The translations under genes were made by a program, and so were the position numbers. Positions 9,009-16,758 of a DNA stretch of 64,000 nucleotides are shown one piece after another. Each line of letters starts with the position of its first letter. Position 1 is the stretch's first letter. Where the stretch lies: NCBI RefSeq assembly GCF_000775915.1, contig NZ_BBLT01000008.1, positions 186,001 through 250,000 of the forward strand, in the 5' to 3' direction. The notes under the pieces are model-generated. The model saw only the letters and a program-made list of their open reading frames with translations. It had not been told where the DNA came from and ran no database searches. This DNA is from Sporocytophaga myxococcoides (GTDB lineage: Bacteria; Bacteroidota; Bacteroidia; Cytophagales; Cytophagaceae).

Positions 9009-10259
9009 ATGAAAAACATTTATCTGGTTTTTGTTCTATGCGTTCATTCTGTATTTGCTCAAACAAAGGTTTCATTTAAAGAGGCTTTAAGTTTATCGAG
9101 AAAAAATAACCTCTTTCTGAAAACTGTTGTTTATGATTCCTCAATAGCAAATGCAGATATTGTTTCTGCAGGACTTAGACCAAATCCCGTATTTAATAAT
9201 CAGTTTCTTCAGATAGGTGCTGCAAGAAACAGTCCATTCCCGGAAAGGGGAGGCTATTTTAATGCTTCCAGCAGACAGGTATGGTATCAATTTACCAAGC
9301 AGTTTCAGACATTTCACAAAAGAAATTATAAAATAGAATATGCGGAGGTGAACTCCTTTATCACTAAAAAAAACATTCAGGAGACTGAGCGTAATCTACT
9401 ATTAAACGTTTCTCTCAAATACCTCGAACTATGGCTTTATAAAAAGAATCTGGATCTGCTTGAGACGGTAAAAGCCAATATCGATACACTGGTTCATATT
9501 AATAAAGTAAGGCTGAAAAATGAAGTAATCACTCCTTCAGAACTTATAAGAACTAAAATTCTGTTCGAGCAATATTCATTGCAGGAGCGCAACACTATGA
9601 GAACCTATCTTAATGAGCTTAAGACGCTTGAGATATTTTTAGGTACCAGCGATTCTATTGAAATTGAAGCTTCTGATAGCTTATTTTCTGAAACATTCAT
9701 TGAACCATTGGATACTATGCTGAAGATGGCTTTTGAGAAAAGACCTGATGTTGCTGCCTTGAATTATGAAAAGGAGCTGAGTAAAGTCAACGAAAAACTT
9801 CAGAAGGCATATGCTATGCCTAATGTAGAAGCAGGTGGTATATACAATCCTCAGAACTCAGTAGGTTATTATGGAACTTACCTCACCTTGCCTATTCCAT
9901 TTTTTGACAGGAACCAAGGTGAAATTCAAAAAGCCAAAGTAATGAAGCTAAAGACTGAAACAGCTTTTGAGGCACTGATACTTCAAGTGACTGTAGAATT
10001 GAGAAATAGCTATAGTACCTATCTTCAGAAAAAGGACAATGTAATCCAGGTTCAGTTGATTCTGGATCAATCTAAGGAGGTCCTTGAAATCGTCAGGTAT
10101 GCTTATCTGAAGGGCAACACCACTATCATTGATTTTCTGGAAGCGCAGAGAACTTTTTATGATGCCATGCTTATACACAATCAGGCCCAATACGATCTGA
10201 AAAGAAGTCAGATTGAATTACTGTATGTGTCGTCATTATTAGATAAATTAACAATGTAA
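9009..10259 (+). CDS. TolC-family outer-membrane factor of a metal efflux pump (CusC/CzcC-like)
   Basis: A 416-residue protein with a signal peptide cleaved after about residue 18 (VFAQ). Two long heptad-rich repeats follow, as expected of the outer-membrane efflux family: one around residues 90-210 and another around 260-410. It would form the trimeric outer-membrane channel for the adaptor and pump encoded next. The gap to the adaptor gene is 12 bp, so they form an operon. Length and lack of a lipobox fit the CzcC/CusC branch of Bacteroidota. Confidence 0.88.
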   Translation: MKNIYLVFVLCVHSVFAQTKVSFKEALSLSRKNNLFLKTVVYDSSIANADIVSAGLRPNPVFNNQFLQIGAARNSPFPERGGYFNASSRQVWYQFTKQFQTFHKRNYKIEYAEVNSFITKKNIQETERNLLLNVSLKYLELWLYKKNLDLLETVKANIDTLVHINKVRLKNEVITPSELIRTKILFEQYSLQERNTMRTYLNELKTLEIFLGTSDSIEIEASDSLFSETFIEPLDTMLKMAFEKRPDVAALNYEKELSKVNEKLQKAYAMPNVEAGGIYNPQNSVGYYGTYLTLPIPFFDRNQGEIQKAKVMKLKTETAFEALILQVTVELRNSYSTYLQKKDNVIQVQLILDQSKEVLEIVRYAYLKGNTTIIDFLEAQRTFYDAMLIHNQAQYDLKRSQIELLYVSSLLDKLTM

Positions 10260-10271
10260 TATCATCAGTAT

Positions 10272-11231
10272 ATGTTAGATTATAAAAACTTTATTTATAT
10301 AATCATAATCCTACTGTTTGTTTCTTGTAAGAAGGATGAGGAGAAAACAAGCAATAGTGATTTTCTAGATCCTGTTGTTCAGGATAACGGACAGGTCATA
10401 GTTCTGAAAAGTGAGAATGCTGTTTTTAAAACTATCGTAGCGAAGAAAAAACCTCTTAATAGTGAGTATATGGCTCCGGCTACAGTTGTTGCCAGTATTC
10501 TGAAACCTAGACTGAAAGAAGCACATACCATTATTCTGTTTGATGATGAAGAGCTCAACCGGCTTTACACAGAATATTTGCAAAGCATAGCTCATTATAA
10601 GAGAGATTCGGATTACTTGCAAAGAGTAAGGGATATGTATGATCACAAGGCAGCAACAGGCACAGAACTTAAGCAGGCAGAAACCGGTCTTACCGACGCT
10701 GCCACGGAAATGGCCGAGAAAGAAGGACAATTACGTATGCGTGGATTCGACCCTATTACAATGACTGACATTCCTCCTGGAAATATCTGGCTCATTTCCA
10801 ATGTACCTGAAAGTATTATCGGAAGTCTAAAAAATGGTAAATCCTGCACTGTGCTTTTCACATCTTATCCAGGAGAGAGATTTTCTGGAAAGATTACTGC
10901 AGTAGGTGATGTACTCGATAGGCAGACCCGTACGGCAAAGGTGAGGATCACTCTTGCCAATCACAATGAAAGATTTAAACCAGGGATGTATGCTAAAGTA
11001 AAATTTCCTATCGAAGAAGAAAACTCTTTATCAGTACCTGTTTCATCTGTTATATCTGTTGAAGGAAGAAACTATGTTTTTGTTAAAAACAAAAGCATAA
11101 TTAAGCGCAAGGAAGTCATTGCTGAAAATGAAATGGGAGAAGATATTATTCTGCTCGATGGAGTAGAAGAAGGCGATTCCATTGTTTATGAGGGTGCAAT
11201 GTTATTGAAAGGTTTAAGTTTTGGCTTTTAA
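10272..11231 (+). CDS. RND efflux periplasmic adaptor lipoprotein (CusB/CzcB-like)
   Basis: A 319-residue membrane-fusion protein with a lipoprotein signal (LLFVSC, Cys near 19), so anchored to a membrane and periplasmic. It has a short helical hairpin (about 95-140, with YKHKAATGTEL-like sequence), a beta-barrel region (VLFTSYPGERFSGKITAVGDVLDRQTR; the R-T-AKVRI pattern is typical of adaptors) and a membrane-proximal C-terminal domain. It links the inner-membrane pump to the TolC-like channel. It is shorter than CusB (about 400 residues), mainly because the hairpin and lipoyl segments are compact. The pump gene follows after 12 bp. Confidence 0.88.
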   Translation: MLDYKNFIYIIIILLFVSCKKDEEKTSNSDFLDPVVQDNGQVIVLKSENAVFKTIVAKKKPLNSEYMAPATVVASILKPRLKEAHTIILFDDEELNRLYTEYLQSIAHYKRDSDYLQRVRDMYDHKAATGTELKQAETGLTDAATEMAEKEGQLRMRGFDPITMTDIPPGNIWLISNVPESIIGSLKNGKSCTVLFTSYPGERFSGKITAVGDVLDRQTRTAKVRITLANHNERFKPGMYAKVKFPIEEENSLSVPVSSVISVEGRNYVFVKNKSIIKRKEVIAENEMGEDIILLDGVEEGDSIVYEGAMLLKGLSFGF

Positions 11232-11243
11232 TTAACTGATAGA

Positions 11244-14200
11244 ATGATTTCAAAACTTATTGCATTTTCAATCAAAAACAGGTGGGTGCCTATTGCCGGA
11301 ATTCTTGCTGTCATCATCGGTGGAATTTATGTATACACTATTCTCAGGATAGAAGCCTATCCAGATATTTCGGATACCAATGTTGTAATCATAACACAGT
11401 ATCAGGGACGGGCAGCTGAGGAGGTCGAGCAGCAGGTAACTATGCCCATTGAAAGGAGTCTTAATAGTGTGCCAGGCGTAATATTCAGAAGGTCCAGAAC
11501 CATCTTTGGATTGTCTGTTGTTCAGCTTACCTTTGATGACAATGTTGAAGATTTTTTTGCCAGACAATATGTTTCTGAAAAGCTTAAGAATGCTCAGCTC
11601 CCACCTGGGGTAACACCTGAGTTAGGGCCGCTATCTTCTCCAACAGGGGAAATTCTGAGATATGTGGTCCGGGGAAATGAGAATTATACCCCCATGGATC
11701 TCAAAACTCTTAATGACTGGGTAATCATTCCTAAGTTGTTACAAACAGTCGGTATCGCTGATATCAGCTCATTCGGAGGTCCTCTGAAGCAATACCAGGT
11801 TCTGACCAGTCCGGAGAGGTTAAAGAAATATAATCTTACGTTAAAAAATCTTATTTCATCCGTTGAAGATAATAACCTGAATACGGGAGGTAATATTATT
11901 GAAAGAGGGGAACAAGGCTTTGCTGTCAGAGGTATTGGTGCTGTTGCAAATGTTCGTGATCTTAAGAAAATAGTCATCTCATCCTCCGGAGGTGTTCCGA
12001 TATTTCTGGAAGATGTTGCCAGTATTGAGATCGGGCCTCCTTATCCTTCGGGTATATTGGGATATTCTATTCCTGCTGAAGGGATTCGTGAAAATTCTGG
12101 TACTGAAGGCATCGTGTTATTAAAGAGGGGAGAAGATACCAAAGAAACCTTGAAAAGACTGAAGGAAAAACTCAACGAAGTAATCAGTAATGATTTGCCC
12201 GAAGGAGTTGAGATTCATGTGATATATGACAGATCTAATCTGATAGATTTTACATTGGAAACAGTATCTCATACACTGATTGAAGGTATCACAATAGTGG
12301 TAATAATACTGGTTGTATTTTTGGGAAGCTTTAGCTCTGCTTTGGTTGTAGCTGTTACTATTCCTGTAGCATTACTATTTTCATTTATTATGATGAAGAT
12401 AACCGGCATTCCAGCTAACCTTCTTTCGCTTGGTGCTATAGATTTCGGAATTATAGTTGACGGTGCTTGTATTATGGTGGAACACTTGGTAAGGTCAATA
12501 AAGTCTGCTCCTGTAGGAGATAGAAAAAACGGGATTTATAATTTCACAACTCACTCTGCTCAGGAGATTGGAAAGGAGTTATTCTTTTCTGTTGCTATTA
12601 TTATCATAGCATACACACCTTTGTTTGCAATGCAAAGAATAGAAGGAAAGCTTTTTTCTCCAATGGCCTTTACAATTTCTTTCGCAATTCTGGGTTCATT
12701 CATCTGTTCTATTACAGTGGTCCCGGTGTTGATCTCCTTTATTTATAAAAAGAAGTTTGAAGAAGTTGGAGATGGTTTTTATAATACCAGAAAAAATATA
12801 CTCTCGCCTTTGGCTGATTTAGGTAATAAAGCAATTGCTTCATTAAAGAAAATTAATCCTTATGAATTAGTTCTGATCAGAACAATGCAAATACCAAATT
12901 TTGGTTTTTTTTTAATCTTCCTGATCATCACTGGAATTGGTTTACTTGCAGTTCGCACTGGTACTGAGTTTTTGCCTCCTCTTGATGAGGGATCGATATT
13001 TTTCAGATGTAATTTACCAAGTGGGATTTCAATACATAAAAGTGCAAAGCTTGCTCCTGAAATAAGAAAGATTATATCAAAACACAATCAAGTTAAAAGT
13101 ATACTTACGCAAACCGGAAGAAACGATGAAGGTACAGATCCATTCGGTGCTAACAGGACTGAAATTCTCATCAATCTAAACCCTTATAATGAATGGGTAA
13201 ATGATACTTCAAAAGCTGAACTTGTTTTAAAGCTAAAGAGCGAACTTAAAGCGGCATTTCCAGGAGCTTATTTTGCATTTGGCCAGCCGATTATAGACCA
13301 GGTGACAGAGGTAGTAAATGGCAGCGCAGCTGATCTTGCCGTGACTATAGCTGGAGAAAATCTTACAGAGATAAGAAGTGTAGGAGACAGAATAAAGGCT
13401 ATTATTAAAAAAATACCCGGAGCGAGCGATGTAGGTATTGAGCAGGAAGGGCCTCAAGGGCAGATTGTTGTAAATATTAACAGAGAGAATGCTGCCAGAT
13501 ATGGTATAAATGTTAGTGATATTCAGCTTATGATAGAAGCCGCAATTGGAGGTAAAACAATAAGCACAGTTTATGAAGGAACCCAAAGATTCGATCTTGT
13601 TATAAGGTTCCTTCCGGAAAGCAGAAGTTCAATAGAGGACGTGAAGAAAATGTTGGTGCCTTCTATCACCGGAAGTCAGATACCAATGAGTGAACTGGCA
13701 GATATCCGTATGGTAGACGGTCAAACAAACATTTACAGGGTTGAGGGAAAAAGGATTATTACAGTTAGGGCCAATATAAGAGGAAGGGATCAAGGGGGCT
13801 TTGCCAAGGAAGTAGCCCAAAAAATAAAATCAATGAAGCTGCCCAGGAAGTTCAAAACGGCATTGGGTGGCCAATTTGAAAACCTCGACAGAGTCACTAG
13901 TCAATTGTCCTACACTATTCCATTTACCTTGTTACTGATAGGTCTGCTATTGTTTATTCTTTACAAGGATGCTGTCAGTATGCTGATTACAATTCTTAGT
14001 CTGCCAATTGGAATACTCGGTGGCCTTGCTGCTCTTTGGGTGAGAGATTATTACTTTAATGTTTCCGCTGGCGTAGGTTTTGTATCGTTATTTGGTGTAG
14101 CTATTATGGCAGGGGTATTGCTCGTCTCCTCTTACAACCGAGAGTTAAAGGATTTGTCTTTCGCATATACTGACCTGAAAGATCTTAGAATTAGGATAAT

Positions 14201-14450
14201 ATCAATTTCCCTGGTTCAGATTAAACCCATTCTGATGATGATCACGGTAGCACTCATTGGACTAGTTCCCGCAGCCACTAGTCATGGTATAGGATCAGAT
14301 ATTCAAAGGCCATTGGCAACTGTAATTATAGGAGGATTGTTGACTTGCCTTCTTCTAATTCCAATTGTCTTACCTAGTATTTACTTTAGCTTTTTTAAAT
14401 GGAGAATAAGGAAATTGGTCAACGGAAGAAAAAATACTGAAATTGACTGA
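11244..14450 (+). CDS. Heavy-metal efflux RND pump, CzcA type
   Basis: A 1068-residue HME-family RND transporter with 12 membrane segments in the usual 1+5+1+5 layout and two large periplasmic loops. TM4 contains DFGIIVDGACIMVEH, with Asp400, Asp406 and Glu413. These match the three proton-relay residues of CzcA (Asp402, Asp408, Glu415). CusA-type copper/silver pumps lack the first Asp, so export of Zn, Co or Cd is more likely than Cu/Ag. It is the last gene of the four-gene efflux operon and is followed by a strong terminator. No metal-responsive regulator gene is adjacent. Confidence 0.94.
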   Translation: MISKLIAFSIKNRWVPIAGILAVIIGGIYVYTILRIEAYPDISDTNVVIITQYQGRAAEEVEQQVTMPIERSLNSVPGVIFRRSRTIFGLSVVQLTFDDNVEDFFARQYVSEKLKNAQLPPGVTPELGPLSSPTGEILRYVVRGNENYTPMDLKTLNDWVIIPKLLQTVGIADISSFGGPLKQYQVLTSPERLKKYNLTLKNLISSVEDNNLNTGGNIIERGEQGFAVRGIGAVANVRDLKKIVISSSGGVPIFLEDVASIEIGPPYPSGILGYSIPAEGIRENSGTEGIVLLKRGEDTKETLKRLKEKLNEVISNDLPEGVEIHVIYDRSNLIDFTLETVSHTLIEGITIVVIILVVFLGSFSSALVVAVTIPVALLFSFIMMKITGIPANLLSLGAIDFGIIVDGACIMVEHLVRSIKSAPVGDRKNGIYNFTTHSAQEIGKELFFSVAIIIIAYTPLFAMQRIEGKLFSPMAFTISFAILGSFICSITVVPVLISFIYKKKFEEVGDGFYNTRKNILSPLADLGNKAIASLKKINPYELVLIRTMQIPNFGFFLIFLIITGIGLLAVRTGTEFLPPLDEGSIFFRCNLPSGISIHKSAKLAPEIRKIISKHNQVKSILTQTGRNDEGTDPFGANRTEILINLNPYNEWVNDTSKAELVLKLKSELKAAFPGAYFAFGQPIIDQVTEVVNGSAADLAVTIAGENLTEIRSVGDRIKAIIKKIPGASDVGIEQEGPQGQIVVNINRENAARYGINVSDIQLMIEAAIGGKTISTVYEGTQRFDLVIRFLPESRSSIEDVKKMLVPSITGSQIPMSELADIRMVDGQTNIYRVEGKRIITVRANIRGRDQGGFAKEVAQKIKSMKLPRKFKTALGGQFENLDRVTSQLSYTIPFTLLLIGLLLFILYKDAVSMLITILSLPIGILGGLAALWVRDYYFNVSAGVGFVSLFGVAIMAGVLLVSSYNRELKDLSFAYTDLKDLRIRIISISLVQIKPILMMITVALIGLVPAATSHGIGSDIQRPLATVIIGGLLTCLLLIPIVLPSIYFSFFKWRIRKLVNGRKNTEID

Positions 14451-14487
14451 TTAGATTAAGTACAGTCTCATTTATTTATGACCCATT

Positions 14488-14526
14488 AAAAATCCAGCAT
14501 AAGGAATATTCCAATGTTGGATTTTT
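14488..14526 (+). terminator. Terminator of the metal-efflux operon
   Basis: A 13-bp stem (AAAAATCCAGCAT / ATGTTGGATTTTT, one G-T pair) with a 13-nt loop, running into a long T-tract. It closes the four-gene operon 38 bp after the pump stop codon. Confidence 0.85.
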
Positions 14527-14756
14527 TTTTCTTTTTAGGTAATCTTCGCGAAAAGATATAAAAAGCCTTGCAATGGCTCTTTAATATATATTAATTTGTC
14601 TATCAATTTGGTAGAGTATTTGGATGGGCAAAATCAAACTGTCCGAAAGATCTGATTTCTTTAGATATAACCAGGAAATTTCAATTCATTACTGAATGCA
14701 TTTGGTGGTTCAATCATCAGTTTGATTTGTAGATTACCGGTTTATTAAATAAAAAC

Positions 14757-14835
14757 GACCTGTTTGTTTAATTGTCAGGAAACTGTTGTATTTGGTGGTT
14801 CTATACCTCATTTTTCGATAATTGAATAACAGGTC
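14757..14835. other. Stem-loop and direct repeats in a 515-bp intergenic region
   Basis: The gap 14451-14965 holds the terminator above and then AT-rich DNA without an ORF. Within it GACCTGTT (from 14757) pairs with AACAGGTC (to 14835), and the pairing continues imperfectly inwards, giving a 79-nt stem-loop. An 11-bp direct repeat TTTGGTGGTTC occurs at 14701 and 14791, the second copy lying in the loop. This could be a leader RNA or regulatory site for the lipoprotein gene at 14966. The function is unknown. Confidence 0.35.
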
Positions 14836-14965
14836 TGTTTTATTATTATTTTTATCCCTACTAAGTCCCATATTAAGGAAATTTCTAAATTTTTTCCAGA
14901 ATTGAATTTTATTTTTAAAACATAATTACATTTTTCAATTTAATGAAAGACCGGTTTCCTTCTAT

Positions 14966-15946
14966 ATGCATTCAAAGGGAGTTAAACAAATATTTAAATA
15001 TTTAGGAATTGTTATTCCTATTCTTGTTTTCGTTTCGTGCAAAAGTTCAAGAATATCTTCTATTCAAGAGCTAAGTTCCAACTGTAATCAGCAGAATCTT
15101 TATAACTACTCAGTAGAAGACTTCCCAGAGCCCTTTTATAACCTTAATTTGGATACAGCACTTTTAGGAAGGTTTTCGGAAGAAGGTTTGAAAATAGCAA
15201 ATGCCATTGGAATAATAGAATTGCTTTCAGAATATGTTGATGCTGAAAAAAAATATAATTCTACCCCCAGTATTGAGAATAAAGTAAGTATACTGGATTT
15301 AGACAGAAGGCTTGCCAATGCCATTCAACGTGCTTCTCTTGAGATATCAGCAGTAGCTTCTGAAATTGATTGTGAAGAAGAAAGGGCAGATCAGATTTCT
15401 TATTATCTCAAAAAAAGAGAAGATGACAGAGAAACAAAGTTTACAGTGGCAGCTATAAGTGTTGGTGCAATTGCAACAATTACCTCAGGGATTTTATTTG
15501 CTACCAGTGATAACTCAAATATGGAACATGTAATACAAGTTGGAGGTGGTATTGCTGAAGCTGTATTGGGCTTTATGATTTTTACATCAAAACCGAAATT
15601 AGAATTCTATCACCCTAGAAATCACCTGGAGGAAATATGGAATGGAAAAGAGACTTCTTTGCTTTTTCCCGCACATGTATGGTATTATTTCAATTATTAC
15701 AATCCCGATAAACCTGAAGAACCATCGCTTAGAGTTCAGATTTTAAAAGGCTGGAAGGCTATTTATGAATGGGAAAAAAAAGAAAACAAGCACAACCAAA
15801 ATATGGTAGCATTATTTTTTGGTAAAGGAGGACAGTATACTTCTGAAACTCTTAAAGCCAGAGCGAGAATGCTTGATCAGCTGCAAGCAAACATTACACT
15901 AATGAAGCAAGACCTTACTAAACTTGCATCATATCTGGACAAGTAA
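14966..15946 (+). CDS. Uncharacterised lipoprotein with coiled coil
   Basis: A 326-residue protein not assigned to a family. It has a lipoprotein signal (residues 1-25, lipobox VFVSC). Residues 75-150 are helical and charged. A small-residue-rich hydrophobic pair (about 165-185 and 190-208, with AAISVGAIATITSGILFAT) could be a helical hairpin. The C-terminal third contains an aromatic patch (HVWYYFNYYNP) and a final helix. It may be an envelope-attached structural protein. A long AT-rich upstream region with a possible RNA structure suggests its own promoter. Confidence 0.7.
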   Translation: MHSKGVKQIFKYLGIVIPILVFVSCKSSRISSIQELSSNCNQQNLYNYSVEDFPEPFYNLNLDTALLGRFSEEGLKIANAIGIIELLSEYVDAEKKYNSTPSIENKVSILDLDRRLANAIQRASLEISAVASEIDCEEERADQISYYLKKREDDRETKFTVAAISVGAIATITSGILFATSDNSNMEHVIQVGGGIAEAVLGFMIFTSKPKLEFYHPRNHLEEIWNGKETSLLFPAHVWYYFNYYNPDKPEEPSLRVQILKGWKAIYEWEKKENKHNQNMVALFFGKGGQYTSETLKARARMLDQLQANITLMKQDLTKLASYLDK

Positions 15947-16033
15947 TTGATTATTAATCTTATGGTTTATGAGTAGAATAATAGAAGTTTGATTGAACGT
16001 GAATTAGGAAGAACAAACAGATATAATAAAGAT

Positions 16034-16483
16034 ATGAAATCGCAAATATTAATCACACTAAGTCTTATGTATTTTATGAGTTTATCTGCCATCGGGCAAG
16101 AGCTGTCTGAGAATGATGTACCTGTTGCAGTCAGAAATAGTTTTTATGAACTGTATCCTAACATGTTTGTCTATGAATGGGAGTTGGAAAAAAAAGAAAA
16201 TGTCTATGAAGCAGAATTTATGAATAAAGGTATCGAGATGGAAGCAATATTTCGTCCCGATGGTTCCTATATAGGAACTGAAATAGATATAAAACTGGAA
16301 GATATGCCTCCTGATGTGAAAAAAGCGTTTTCTCATTCTGAATATGCCAAATGGAAGTTAGAAGACACTGAAGAATTTAAAAAAAAGGAGGGGGAAAAAC
16401 TTTATATTATAGAAGTGGAAAAAAAGAAAAAGAAAGTGAAATTGTATTATTCAAAAGATGGAAAGCTAGTCAATACCAAATAA
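16034..16483 (+). CDS. Secreted PepSY-like protein
   Basis: A 149-residue exported protein with a signal peptide ending about residue 21 (SAIGQ). The mature part carries two PepSY-like repeats: VPVAVRNSFYELYPN followed by YEAEFMNKGIEMEAIFRPDGSYIGTE, and then MPPDVKKAFSHSEYAKW followed by a second basic strand. This matches the putative beta-lactamase-inhibitor-like PepSY family of Bacteroidota periplasmic proteins. The function is unknown. ATG 16034 is preferred over an upstream TTG because it gives a proper signal peptide. The mature end is very lysine-rich. Confidence 0.78.
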   Translation: MKSQILITLSLMYFMSLSAIGQELSENDVPVAVRNSFYELYPNMFVYEWELEKKENVYEAEFMNKGIEMEAIFRPDGSYIGTEIDIKLEDMPPDVKKAFSHSEYAKWKLEDTEEFKKKEGEKLYIIEVEKKKKKVKLYYSKDGKLVNTK

Positions 16484-16631
16484 ATATTCTAACGGAATAT
16501 TGTTTTGGAGAAATTAACCAATATTAAAGAAATTTTTAAAATTAATTATATCTGAATTTTACTTTCGGAGAATCTTCTCTATTTGGATTGTTCCTTTTGA
16601 TTACCAAATAGTCTGTGATGAAAATTAGATT

Positions 16632-16668
16632 AAAAAGATATAAAATTTAAACAATTTTATATCTTTTT
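16632..16668 (+). terminator. Terminator upstream of the GH8 gene
   Basis: A perfect 15-bp AT-rich stem (AAAAAGATATAAAAT and its complement) with a 7-nt loop, ending in a T-run. It lies 149 bp after the PepSY-like gene and isolates the following cellulase gene. Confidence 0.75.
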
Positions 16669-16758
16669 CGTTTTGGTATTTTTCAAATAAATTTTGTGTT
16701 TTTTGTGATATAAATATATCTTAGCATTTTACTTAGCTTAAAAAAATTATAATAACCT

